A DNA stretch of 64,000 nt, from NCBI RefSeq assembly GCF_040183065.1, contig NC_091120.1, positions 71,016,708 through 71,080,707 on the forward strand, read 5' to 3'. Made by a program: the position numbers and the translations under genes. Under the pieces are notes generated by a model, which saw only the letters and a list, made by a program, of their open reading frames with translations, made no database searches and was not told where the DNA came from. Position 1 is the stretch's first letter. Each line of letters opens with the position of its first letter. The DNA is from Periplaneta americana. Its lineage: Eukaryota; Arthropoda; Insecta; Blattodea; Blattidae. Below are positions 45,254 through 56,319 of the stretch, one piece after another.

Positions 45254-46990
45254 AGTAATAATCCTGAGCACGACAGCCCACTGAGAGCCAAAGTCTACAA
45301 GCTGGATGATAACCTCACGTCCAAATGCCTCAGCAATGTGAACAATCATCAAACCAATAAGGGGATATCGCGTGGTTACCATGATGATTCCCTCTCCTGC
45401 TATTACAGTTGGTTTGCGGAACGCATTGCGCTACCTATTGTAGTTTCCCAAATGCATCACTATGCGAGGTGGCCCACAGATCCTGTACACTGTCCGAAAT
45501 TTCATTCTAAATTTATTTTACATGAGAATCAGAATAGCGAACACTCCGAAACTCGAGTCCATGCAAGATTCCTTCAAGCAAGGCTTTACGGGCGCGGGAA
45601 ACGAGACATATAGTCGGTGTAATTTGCTTTTAAAATCCTGAAACGTACGTACTTTTGTTTGCCAATAAGATAACTACATTTTAAGGTTTTCATATTGTAA
45701 TGAAATTGTTAAATTCACTCTCTATTTTTATGCTACTTATTAAACTTAAGAGCTTAACAATGAAAACTAATTATTTTATTGCATTTATAGCATCGCAAGC
45801 CACAAATATTTTATTCAAATAAAATAACACATGTAGGCTATGTTCACGCTATTTGCAAAAACCTCATAAACGGACATAAATAAATAAATCATGCAACGTA
45901 ACTCTGACTTATTCTTACTAATGTCTAGGAAACATATATAAATTCTGTGGATTTTAAAATAAAATCACAATCACATTTAAACAGAATTATCGATTATATA
46001 AGTAAAAGAATTACTATGTAAAGTACAGTCATATGAATATTACACTTATATTGTTTAAATGAAAGATACTTGTTTTCTTCATCTTGCACGAAATACATTA
46101 TGGCCACTGTAAACCTATTTGAAATGGATATGAATGCATGCAGAGTCAGAGACCTGCTCAACGGCATAGCCCACGGGCGGCTTCCGCACTGCATCGTACT
46201 GGGCTTCACAGTGTCGCACCATCGCCGTCTGCTCGTGACGTCACCACACTGGCCAGGAGAGGCTGCTTGCGTAGCGGTTTTGTACGGTGGGTTGGCATCA
46301 AGGCATCGAGCCCAAGTCTCCTCTTCTATCGGTTACTTATTAATCGAGTTTGCGTGGGCTTGTGCTTGCGTGTGCGGTTCGATCAACTGTCAGCTACTGT
46401 TTCAAACGTTTTTGTTTTAGTTTTTGACTTATTTTTTTCAAGATGAGTCGAAATAATGGTGCATCGCAAAGAAGATACAGTCACTGCGATTAATGTTTTC
46501 CGGACTGAGATACCGTGGTCTACTGGTAGAATGGTAGACCACGTAATCTCAACCCTGAAAACGTTCATCTCAGACACCGGCCGTGGAAGCACACATTCTA
46601 AAATATAGTCTCTCTAGAGAAAAAGAAGTACAGGAGAAAATCGCTGCCAGAGAGTTTAAAATAACAGAGTCGAATGGAAATTTAAAAAGTACCATTGGGG
46701 TAGCTTTTAAAATTTGTGTTCGACAGCAGTGGAAAATGATTTAATTTTGTATGTTGTCCGGTATGCGGGGAACTATATGCTCATTCCACAGGCGAAGCGA
46801 AAGTGCAACTCAATGCGCGCAAGCGGAAAACAGTAGAATGCAACCAACTGGTGGGCTGATGTCAGTGCAGTGTTGAGCAGTGCGGTGGGTTAAGGTGGAC
46901 TTCGAAGCCCAGTGCAATGGGCTAGGAAACGGCCGCGTCAGGCAATGTTGGTCTTGGGTGGGGGCTACTGTGCATTACTCTGTGCAGATT
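45254..46990. other. Unassigned region, GC-richer patches
   Basis: Two patches (45254-45610 and 46130-46870) are GC-richer than the surroundings and look like old repeats or a degraded transposon, but no family, terminal repeat or frame could be supported. An inverted pair CCGTGGTCTACTGG/GGTAGACCACG lies at 46510-46540. Confidence 0.35.
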
Positions 46991-46999
46991 ATCAATGCC

Positions 47000-47315
47000 A
47001 ATAATTCTCCTAGTCCTTGTCTTGAGATCCTGAAGAATTTCAACTTCAGCTTCATGATCACTATTGCTATAAAAACTGAATACGATATCCTTCGTACTTC
47101 TCTCTGTCCATTCAAATAATTTTCGGAGTGTAGTTACAGTATACTGTTCTGGCTGAATAATGACTTTTGCAGCAAGTATTTTTTTCGTTCCGTCAGTATT
47201 CTCACAAGGAGTCTGATCTTAGTAGGTTCGAAGAAATGTCATTCTTGTCTGGTATTAAAATCTTCTTCACGCAAGAAATGTTTTCCTGTTCTTGTACTAG
47301 CCATATTATTCACAA
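47000..47315 (-). pseudogene. Unrecognised degraded coding-like sequence
   Basis: The minus strand between about 47140 and 46990 reads AKVIIQPEQYTVTTLRKLFE, then SFYSNSDHEAEVEILQDL and RIIGIDNLH, which has the composition of real protein. An ATG-led stretch upstream (MASTRTGKHFLREEDF near 47310) may belong to it. It looks broken and I do not recognise the family. Confidence 0.25.
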
Positions 47316-47627
47316 AAATAACAATAATAACAATGATAATAATAAAAGCAAAATGTAGATGTATTTAGTTCTAAGCATCAAACAATTATAATTTAGTGTT
47401 AAATAAGGCAATTTGGATAGATGGAATGATTATCACAATGAAGGAAAACTGACATGTTAAAAATAAATATTCTTCAAAAGTAATATTTGAAATGTCATAC
47501 TCTAGAGACGAAAAGCAGTCTTTCTGACAATCGACTTTAGAAACTAGTCAATATCTGACAGTCCTTCACATTATGTACACTAAATTACGCTATTTTCACT
47601 ATTTACACTATTATAAAGAATGAAGGT

Positions 47628-47790
47628 TTACATTGATCAAACATTATTTACATTATTGCACACAATTTACAAAATAAGTAGGCTATAGTATTATGAAGTA
47701 AAATACATTGCGTTACAATAAACAATACTAGGCCTATACATATGCTTAATAGTGTAGGCCTAAACAATGTTTGATCAATGTAGGCCTAGC
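47628..47790. repeat. Inverted repeat, about 160 bp
   Basis: ACATTGATCAAACATTATTT at the left and AAACAATGTTTGATCAATGT at the right pair over about 20 bp. The interior has repeated TACACTATT-like words. MITE-like, class unknown. Confidence 0.45.
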
Positions 47791-48779
47791 AGCGTATTCT
47801 AGTGCACATAGTGTAAATCATTTAAATGGTAAGTATTAGTGTAATTGAGGACAGTTTTTACAAAACTCAACATTTACAAAATTTGCGAAATTGAGCTATA
47901 TATACATTCGTGTATTTCTCAATGAGACGAACACATTGCGCTAATCAAAACTTATCAAAACTCAATGTCTACTGCTATATCTGGACTTCAGTATTGATAA
48001 ATTTAAAAAAAAACTCGACATCTACAGTAATTTTTTAATCAAAACTCAACATGAATGATGTATTCATCTTTTATTGATTTTGAAATAAAGTTAATTGATG
48101 CCAGTTCTTTTAAAGGTATGTTTTACATTTAAAAGACTGGCTATAGTGTTCTTGGCGCCATCTAAAAAAATTAAGAAGACTTGAAACCATAAACTATACC
48201 AACATAATACAATGAGGTCTTGAGCCAACATGTCACTTGTTTAGTTTTGGACAAGGACTGGCATATTTATAATTAAAAGATATTGCTGGTAAAATAATGA
48301 AGAGGAAACTGCCATTCAAGTTATCTGAAGTCAGACTTCTTTTTATAAGATAACTGATAAAAATGACGTCATCTACAATGTAAAGATAACATATTTATCA
48401 TAGCTAGGCCTGAGAAATATATGCCGTTATACTACCAGTGCGCTTCGTGCGCCTCTAACTTTGAGTACGTCTCAGAGTTGGGGTGAGTTAACGCAGTGTC
48501 TTTCGTTCGTTTGAACTCTTGCTTATCATCACGGTAAGTTAGTCCTCAGCATTTGGGTGGTTGAAAGCCACTCCTTTGACTTCGAAGCACAACTATCTGC
48601 TAAAGAAAAGTTTAAAGATATCATTTTCTTTGTTAAAGAAAAATTGCACTATTTTGAAGACATTTTATTTTCTTTCTGTATAAAATACACCAAATATAAC
48701 AATGACAAGTATCAGCCTTATTATTTCACTGTGTTAATATGATAGTATGTTACGTTTTTGTTTTGCATAATTTTTCATT

Positions 48780-48896
48780 TCATATATTGTTGCAGTGAGT
48801 AACAAACCACATTTTCAAATTCCCAAAGGAGAATGATTGCCTGTTGCTAGAAAACGCAGCCTTACATCTACAAAAACTTCGTTCCACTTCTGCACA
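48780..48896 (-). pseudogene. hAT transposase C-terminus, copy 1
   Basis: Reads CAEVERSFCRCKAAFSSNRQ, then SFSFGNLKMWFVTHCNNI and stop. The pattern (A)EVERxFS-x3-K-x9-R-x3-S-x2-N-L is the hAT dimerisation motif. Most of the transposase is absent. Confidence 0.75.
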
Positions 48897-49221
48897 AACA
48901 ATGAGGACATAAAATATTTGAAATATTTAACACAAGCATTATCTATCTCAAAATCTGTATCATTATTATAAATTTCCTCATATGAAATTGTCACAAATTT
49001 TACTGTACATAATGTTTATCCAGTAATTTTTCCTTCTTGTTTGCTACATTTTTTCCTATTTCGTGTTCCAACTATTCAGTTTCATCACAATATCACTGAC
49101 TACGTGCTATTTCATGTTTGTAGAAAATACACCCAATACAACATTGACATCAGCCTTATTATTACACTATGTTAATATGTTGGTGTACGTTTTTATTTTA
49201 CATAATTTTATTTTTCATTTT

Positions 49222-49549
49222 TGGCTGCCTCCGTGGTCTGTTGGTCAGCATACTGGCTTCCAGATCAGGAGGTCCCGGGTTCGATTCCCGGCCTCTGCTC
49301 TTGGTGAATTTTTCTTGAAGAAGAGGAATTCCCTGGGTGTCTAGAATCTCGAAATTTGTATGAATGTGATTGTGAGTGTGCCGGGTTAATATTAATCTTC
49401 ACAAATATAAAAATACATCAGGACTGTCACTGGGCAGTAACCTGAACACACGTTCCAGCTTCACATTATTGACAAGTAGCTCCATCTGTTAGCATAACCA
49501 TAAAGCATATAATAGATGCTATAGAGTTACCAACAACGAAAAAAAAAAT
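49222..49549 (+). mobile_element. tRNA-derived SINE, third family
   Basis: A box GTGGTCTGTTGGTCAGCATA, B box GGTTCGATTCCCGG, a body of about 230 bp and an A run at 49541-49549. A short TCATTT-like word flanks both sides. The other copy of the duplicated host segment shows the site without the insert near 48775. Confidence 0.75.
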
Positions 49550-49553
49550 CATT

Positions 49554-49670
49554 TCATATATTGTTGCAGTGAATAACAAACCACATTTTCAAATTTTCAA
49601 AGGAGAATAATTGCCTGTTGCCAGAAAACACAGCCTTACATCTAGAGAAACTTCGTTCCACTTCTGCAGA
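49554..49670 (-). pseudogene. hAT transposase C-terminus, copy 2
   Basis: Reads SAEVERSFSRCKAVFSGNRQ, then LFSFENLKMWFVIHCNNI and stop, 39 codons like copy 1 and closer to the hAT consensus. The differences between the copies suggest the duplication is not recent. Confidence 0.75.
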
Positions 49671-50612
49671 AAGAATGAGAAATATTTTAAATATTTTATA
49701 CAAGCATTATTTATCTCAAAATCTGTATCATTGTTACAAATTTCCTCATTTGAAATTAAGTCACAAATTTCGTCCTCGACATCTTGCTATTATTCTTCTT
49801 TAAAAGACGTTGAATGTTGCCTGTTACGAATAGCAGTATTCGGTCGTAATGTAACTGATCAACTGAAGTTCACTCCTGAACGGAACACACTGAAATCCCC
49901 CACTCCAACGCAATTACGTATTGGTACCTAAAGTCAAAGGTGCATGAAGCGCAATGTAACGGCATACAATTCTTAGCCCAATCACCAATCAGTGCTTTAG
50001 TACATAAAACACAAATATATAGTTTCAAGGACGTTGACAGTTCACCTGTAATAAGGTCTACAAATCATGTCAGTGTTAAAAAGGCCCTAAGATGTAAAAA
50101 AAGAACATGAGATTCTTTTTCTTGAGAAGAGGCTCAACAGTTCTACTACATGGCTGCAATCTAGATGACAACAACAATGAAAAAGAGCATATTTATGAAC
50201 CAATTACCGGCAATATTATTTAATTACTTCAGTTTTGAATGAAGAATGAAGAAGAGCATCTTTATGAACCAATTACAGATAATATTATTTAATTATATCA
50301 GTTTTGATGGGTTCAAATGTTTGTAAAATCAATGGTATAAAAATACTACTTTGTAGAAGTTAAGTTTTGGAAAAAAAAAAATTAATTTTCAAAATTATTT
50401 TTCTTATATTATATAGGTGAGAAAAATGCTGTCATTTCATTACATTATGTATGTAGACTCCAATTTTAAATGCTATTTTTGTAAAACCTTAATAATGAAT
50501 TCTGTAAGAGATTTTTTTTCACATGGGTTTATTTCGGTACTCCAAGTCTTGATGGGAGAAAATAATCAGTAAAACGTTCCTAGAACTCTATTCTATGTGT
50601 CACAAATCTCTG

Positions 50613-50707
50613 ACATATCATATCATATCATATCATATCATATCATATCATATCATATCATATCATATCATATCATATCATATCATATCATATCATATCA
50701 TATCATA
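50613..50707. repeat. (ATCAT)n pentanucleotide microsatellite
   Basis: About 19 uninterrupted copies of a 5-bp unit. Confidence 0.95.
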
Positions 50708-50908
50708 TATGGTCCTCAATTGTTAAAGTAGTATATGTTTTGTTTTGACCCACTTTACGAAAAACAGTCGCGTGAGCCGTCAGCCAAACACTTCGCTTGC
50801 TAGATGCGCGTACTCGTCCAATTAAAAAGTCAAATAATAGTAGCCTCCTGGGACAAAGTACGGTCCCTAACTATCTTACTGTACACTGAAACTTAACTAC
50901 ATAATCAC

Positions 50909-51337
50909 CAGGCTTCGGTTCTGGGAACAGAAACGCATGAAGTTCAGAACGCACGGTCGATAGTGTTGTGTTGGTCGAGTGGAGTGGGAGATGGAGCGCA
51001 CCGTTACTTCGTGTCTGAACATTTAAACAGTCAGTCATAGTACGACACAAAATATATTTCACTCAGTACAGATGCAGTATACACAGTACATTCTTAGCGT
51101 AGACAATAAATGTCTACCATTAAAGTATTAACGTAAGTTTTAACCTTCAATCAGGTGTCCCTACTCCGAAGGCTGTTACACGTACCGCAGTCAAGCAGCA
51201 ATACACACAACGGTAATGCACATTACGGATCCACCTGTGTTGTTGCAGTCACCCCTCCACACGGGTCATGACGTCATTTATACTCCGTGTACTCTAAAAC
51301 TCACATTGGTTACTTTGTGTCCCTAGGCCGAAGCCTG
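50909..51337. mobile_element. hAT-like non-autonomous element, 8-bp target duplication
   Basis: The ends CAGGCTTCGGTTCTGGGA and, inverted, CAGGCTTCGGCCTAGGGA share the first ten bases and a patchy match further in. ATAATCAC (50901-50908) and GTAATCAC (51338-51345) flank it, 7 of 8 identical. 429 bp, no transposase. Confidence 0.65.
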
Positions 51338-52034
51338 GTAATCACGTACAAAAATCACAATACAGAACAATACTGATATAAACAAAGTGACAGTAATAAA
51401 AACGAAAATCTTACCAAAAAGAAGAAAAAAAAGGAAACAAAAATATGCTCTAACGGTAGTGGCGGGGTGGACTGCTTCAATTACAACCTCCGATTGCTCC
51501 GTCGATTGTAGTCAATCCGCTACCCAGCACTAGTTCACAATGATTTTGATTTCTCATATTACGTCAAACCCCTATACGCGTTGTCTCTCGTTTTCGCTCC
51601 CTAATCCATGTGAGTTGAACAAATGTACATTTCTTTTAACCTAAAAGCGTGAGCACATAATTTTGAGACATCCTGTTTAATGAGAAGATAACATCTTGAA
51701 GCACAAACAAACAATGGAGACAGACCATTAACACAATTCCTTAGTAGCAGCATTCCGCCTAGTTAGTGGCCATGATTGTCTTACAAAGCACCTTCACCGA
51801 CATAGTAACTATCCTTTACGCTCTTTGCTCAACCATGGGAGATGGTCGGAGAACACCTACTACTACTGATCAGTTACTGGACGTGACAAGTAGGCCCTAC
51901 TGGAAACCAACAGGTAGATGAGGAGGTGATGATAATTATGATAAAGATTTTATGATAAAGAATGTTGATATACACGCAATTTTAAATAAAAAATAAATAC
52001 TTGAACTTGAGTATCATGTTCTAGTGACAGTGGA
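51338..52034. other. Unassigned spacer
   Basis: No gene or repeat family recognised. Confidence 0.35.
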
Positions 52035-52106
52035 ACAAATCATTTATTTATTTATTTAGCTCATATTTCTAACATAAAATATAATATAAACAGAAAAACT
52101 TTAGCT

Positions 52107-52141
52107 CGCCCCTGAAAGAGTAGAACTCGTGCTCAGGGGCG
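52107..52141 (-). other. 3' UTR hairpin of LINE family A, best copy
   Basis: CGCCCCTGA pairs with TCAGGGGCG, a 9-bp outer stem, with an inner GAG/CTC and a 5-base loop. Confidence 0.65.
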
Positions 52142-53024
52142 GATTTCTGAACTGAAATTAAGAAGTATATAATACAATTTGTCTTACGTTTAGTACGCAA
52201 TAAGAATATATAAATTTAAATTTAAAATGTTTCAATTTTTATAAAATCCATACGTAACTTTTTAAATTTAATACTAGAACTATAAGAGTTCTAATAGAAT
52301 AGTAGTAATCATTAGAATTGATAAGCTTAGAATATTTAAATATAAATTTTTTATATATTCTTGGGCCTAAATTACTACCATGATTAAATACTGTAGCAGT
52401 GTGGCATTTTGGTTCAAACAATCTTAAAGAATTCATACCTTTTGGTTCATAACTATAAGAATACAATTAAAAATTATTTCGACATTCATGTATGAATTTT
52501 ATTAATACAACAGAATAAATTTATCTTATTTTAAGAACATTAAAGTCTAAAAACAATTTTTGAGTTGGAAAATCAATAGGTTTATGAAGACTTATTTTAA
52601 TTATTTTCTTCTGTAATAAAGTGGATTAAAATTGGATTTAAATAAGCTACCAAATCCTGTAATTCCATACATAATTACCGATTGAAGTGAAGTTAAGTAC
52701 CGTATATTGGGCGTAATAAACTTATTGACAAGTAATTCCTCAATAACACAAAATAATATATTATTTTACGTAATTTATTATAAAGGTAATTAATGTGTTG
52801 GTTTCATTTTAAATGATTGTCGAAAATTATGCCTAAATACTTAACTTCAGAGGACTCCTTATTAACCGGGCATTTACACCTTATAAGGCAACAATTAGAG
52901 TCATGTAATTTAATAGGAGGTTTGTTACATTTTTCAGATAATGAAAATGGAATAATTATGATTTTATTTTCGTTGATAGAAAGATAATTTATGTCAAACC
53001 ATTTTTTATTACATTAGGTTATAC

Positions 53025-53206
53025 CAGGGGTCGTCAGCACAGAGCACTCTGGGGCTAGCGTCTCTTACCCGCGGAAAACACACTGCACCATGGTGCACTC
53101 GTAGTTGCTAGCGGGTATGCTCTCTATCTCTTCCTGCTGCACGACGAGGCACACGAGACGGCTCCGTTTACCCTTTGCACATTTCGGCGAGTGCTGACGA
53201 CCACTG
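53025..53206. mobile_element. hAT MITE with perfect 8-bp target duplication
   Basis: The ends CAGGGGTCGTCAGCAC and, inverted, CAGTGGTCGTCAGCAC differ at one base. GGTTATAC flanks both (53017-53024, 53207-53214). 182 bp, GC-rich interior. Confidence 0.85.
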
Positions 53207-53339
53207 GGTTATACTGTATTTCTACATTTCTCTAAACATAATGGCTCTAGCAATCAAAACGGAATACCATCTACGCTGTGTGATATTCTTGGGAATAATT
53301 TTCAGTATGTAACAGCAGTTTTCAATTCTAGCATCAAAA

Positions 53340-53800
53340 GTCGGTTAGTAAAGACGCTGTATCGACTACTGCGTCATTTAGGGTCGATGGAATTGGTAAT
53401 GGTGAGATGGTATGGCGAGATGAGGACGAGGAATCTACATTTCTCTTAAGGTTGAGAAAAACTTTGGAAAAATCAATTCAATCACTGAAGTCGCATTGTC
53501 CTTTCTCCCATAAAACTGTTTCCTGTATCATCGATTCAGAAACTGAAAACTAGTACAGTGCAGCGGTGTTCAGCAAATGAGATGCTCAAATGATCAAATG
53601 ATAGTTGTGGAGCATCTTATATTATATATACATATATATATATATTATATGGATGTATATTCAGTATGACTTGTAACGACGCTGTATCAACTGCATGGTT
53701 ATCTATCGTAATTGGAATTATTGAAAGAGAGATGAGTCTGAGGTTTCGCCTAATACATTTACCCACTGTCAGGAAAATCTTCGAAAAAAAAACTATTCAA
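53340..53800 (-). mobile_element. Two decayed SINE fragments, minus strand
   Basis: At 53345-53480 and 53672-53790 the 3' half of the 40665-40910 family appears twice (GACGCTGTATCGACTACTGC and GACGCTGTATCAACTGCATG), each followed by GAGATG-rich body sequence. The heads are missing. A TATA-rich run lies between them near 53625-53650. Confidence 0.6.
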
Positions 53801-53959
53801 ACCAACTAGCGTTCCAATACACCCCAAAGTAAATATTATGTTAAATACGCAATTTATGAAAATATCGAAATTCAAAACGAAGTTCCTTGGATATCCAATA
53901 TTAGGTACATATGACAGAAAATCACTTCTTCTGACTACCATGTGAATGCGAGGGGACGT

Positions 53960-54750
53960 TGTCCATACAATTGAACGGGTTACATCAGCTTCTTGTCCAT
54001 GCGGATGACGTGAATATGTTAGGAGAAAATTCACAAACGACTAGGGAAAACACGAAAATTTCACTTGAAGCAAGTAAAGCGACGTTGGAAGTAAAACCCG
54101 AAAAGACGAAGTATATGACCAGAATATTGTGCGAAATGGAAATATAAAAATTGGAGATTTATCTTTCGAAGAGGTGGAAAAATTCAAATATCTTGGAGCA
54201 ACAGTAACAAATATAAATGGCACTAGGGAGGAAATTAAACACAGAATAAATATGGGAAATGTGTGCTATTATTCGGTTGAGAAGCTTTTGTCATCTAGTC
54301 TGCTGTAAAAAAAGGCTTCTGTATGGTTGTGAAACTTGGACTCTCACTTTGAGAGAGGAACAGAGATTAAGAGTGTTTGAGAATAAGATTCTTAGGAAAA
54401 TATTTGGGACTAAATGGATTAAGTTAGAGGAGAATGGAGAAAGTTACACAACGAAGAACTGCACGCATTGTATTCTTCACCTGACATAATTAGGAACATT
54501 AAATCCACACTTTGAGATGGGCAGCGCGTGTAGCACGTATGGGCGAATCCAGAAATGCATAAAGAGTGTTAGTTGGGAGGCCGGAGGGAAAAAGACTTTT
54601 GGGGAGGCTGAAACGTAGATGGGAGGATAATATTAAACTGAATTTAAGGGAGGTGGGATATGATGATAGTGAATTAATCTAGCACAGGATAGGGATCGAT
54701 GGCGAGCTTATGTGAGGGCGGCAATAAACCTGTGAGTTCCTTAAAAGCCA
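53960..54750 (+). pseudogene. LINE reverse-transcriptase C-terminal half, family E
   Basis: Readable blocks on the + strand: LNGLHQLLVHADDVNMLGEN with the catalytic ADD box, KATLEVKPEKTKYM, then in other frames FEEVEKFKYLGATVTNINGT, LYGCETWTLTLREEQRLRVF and ENKILRKIFGTKW, later GRLKRRWEDN-like sequence and DRWRAYVRAAINL. This order is standard for the palm, thumb and tail of this insect LINE lineage. Several frame changes and stops. The 26745-27012 fragment is the upstream part of the same family elsewhere. Confidence 0.75.
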
Positions 54751-55590
54751 TTTGCAAGTAAGTATGAAAGAAACCAAGAAAAACATAGGCCTAGTTATTC
54801 CCAAAAGGTTTTTCCACAATACCGTCCTTGTTTATCATAAGTTCCACACGAACTCGTCGAGATTTCAGCTCCAGTCTTCAACGTGGAAAGCAGACATTCT
54901 AATCAGTCGTCTAAGAACTCTACTTATTGTATGGAGTATGCCTATCTACCCATTATTAAAATGTACTATATGTCCTGAATCACAATAACTAGGTAAGCAT
55001 TTTTGCACACTGGATGCACAATTTAAGCTTGCGATCATGACATGAATTCTACATTTCTTTGGTATTTGAGGAAAAATTCATTGCATGCGCTATTTCTTTA
55101 CATGGCTAACCTTTGCAGTTTAGTGAAATCCAAGATGTAACATGATACTGCGTTCCTGATTAAATCTCGGTACAAAGACATGTTGACGATACCTTTCATT
55201 ATGAAACTATATGAAAAATTACCGAGTTGGCCTACAGTCCTTTAGGATAGTCTTAAATAAAAAAAAATATCTCTAATACTAGATTCTGATAATACAATAA
55301 ATATTTATAGTGTAGTATTCGTGTCAACGAGCACTGTTTTCTGCTTTTAAATGTGAGAAACAAAAATGTCAAATTGTGTAATCATAGGAGAACATTTTTG
55401 AATCAGTGATATTCACAACACAACACATCTGCCAGACAATATCATACTGTATTTGAAGGATGAAATTTCTTTGTAATAGGGATGAGTTTCAAGCAACAGA
55501 AATACAGAAAATGGCAGGTGAGCTAGGATTTATGTATAGTCTACTTATAGAATGATAACATACAGAAAGATACCTAACGAAACCATTTGA
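54751..55590. other. Unassigned spacer
   Basis: No gene or repeat family recognised. Confidence 0.35.
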
Positions 55591-55592
55591 AT

Positions 55593-56165
55593 ATTAAATC
55601 ATTTATTTATTTATTATTTTGCTAATAATTGTAACATAAAATATAATACGTACAGAAAAACTGTAGCTCGCCCCTGAAAGAGTAGAACTCGTGCACAGGG
55701 ATGGATTCCCGAATTGAAATTAATAATATACAATACAATTTTTCTTATGTCTACTATGCAATTATAGTATATAAATTTAAATTCACAATTTTTCAATTTT
55801 TATAAAATCCATACATAACTTTTTTAATTTAATACTAGAACTATTATAATTGACAAGATTATAATATTTAAATATACATTTGTTATACATTCTTGGGCCT
55901 CAATTACTACTATGATTAAATAATATAACAGTGTTGCATTTTGGTTCAAACAAATTCATACCTTTTGTTTCATAATTATGAGAATACAATTCAAATTTAT
56001 TTCGATTTTTATGTATGAAATTTTTACAATATAATAAATTTGTTGTACGTTAAGTACATTAAAGTCTAAAAACAGTTTTTGAGTTGGAAAATCAATAGGC
56101 TTATGAAGACATATTCTAATTATTTTCTTCTGTAATAAAAAATTGGTAACAGTTCGCATAACATA
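55593..56165 (-). mobile_element. LINE 3' end, family A, short copy
   Basis: Closest relative of the 52035 copy: it shares GCTCGCCCCTGAAAGAGTAG, the frame word LFLDFNVLNVQQIYY and the ATAAATAAATGATTTAA tail in reverse. The hairpin is at 55671-55700 with one mismatch in the stem. The protein part is decayed. Confidence 0.7.
55671..55700 (-). other. 3' UTR hairpin of LINE family A
   Basis: CCCTGT faces TCAGGG, with one mispair; the inner GAG TTCTA CTC is intact. Confidence 0.55.
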
Positions 56166-56319
56166 GTATGGGATTCACAAAGCAAAAAAAACCGACATTT
56201 AGGTCTATAGGTTTGCTATGCTGCATACGTTTACGTAAAACTTAAATGTGAGTGCGATTATCTGTCGACAGTGAGATTATGTTTACTTAAATTCATGTAT
56301 TCGTATTGTATTTGCTTTA

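Larger units (their letters stand above)
48419..49967 (-). mobile_element. hAT-derived element with imperfect inverted ends and an internal duplication
   Basis: The left end ATATGCCGTTATAC...GTGCGCTTCGTGCGCC and the inverse of the right end (TATGCCGTTACATTGCGCTT, then CATGCACC) match over about 45 bp with gaps. Inside, a segment of about 300-450 bp occurs twice (48676-48985 and 49124-49785), each copy ending in a hAT transposase C-terminus on the minus strand. A SINE lies in the second copy. No target duplication found. Confidence 0.6.
52035..53215 (-). mobile_element. LINE 3' part, family A, minus strand, split by a hAT-like MITE
   Basis: On the minus strand from about 53010: SINENKIIIIPFSLSEKC, then SSEVKYLGIIFDNHLK and LRKIIYYFVLLRNYLS (reverse-transcriptase thumb), later EPKGMNSLRLFEPKCHTATV and NLGPRIYKKF (C-terminus). 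The 3' UTR hairpin is at 52107-52141 and the tail is ATAAATAAATAAATGATT in reverse. Several breaks. Same family as 30170-31260. Confidence 0.75.
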
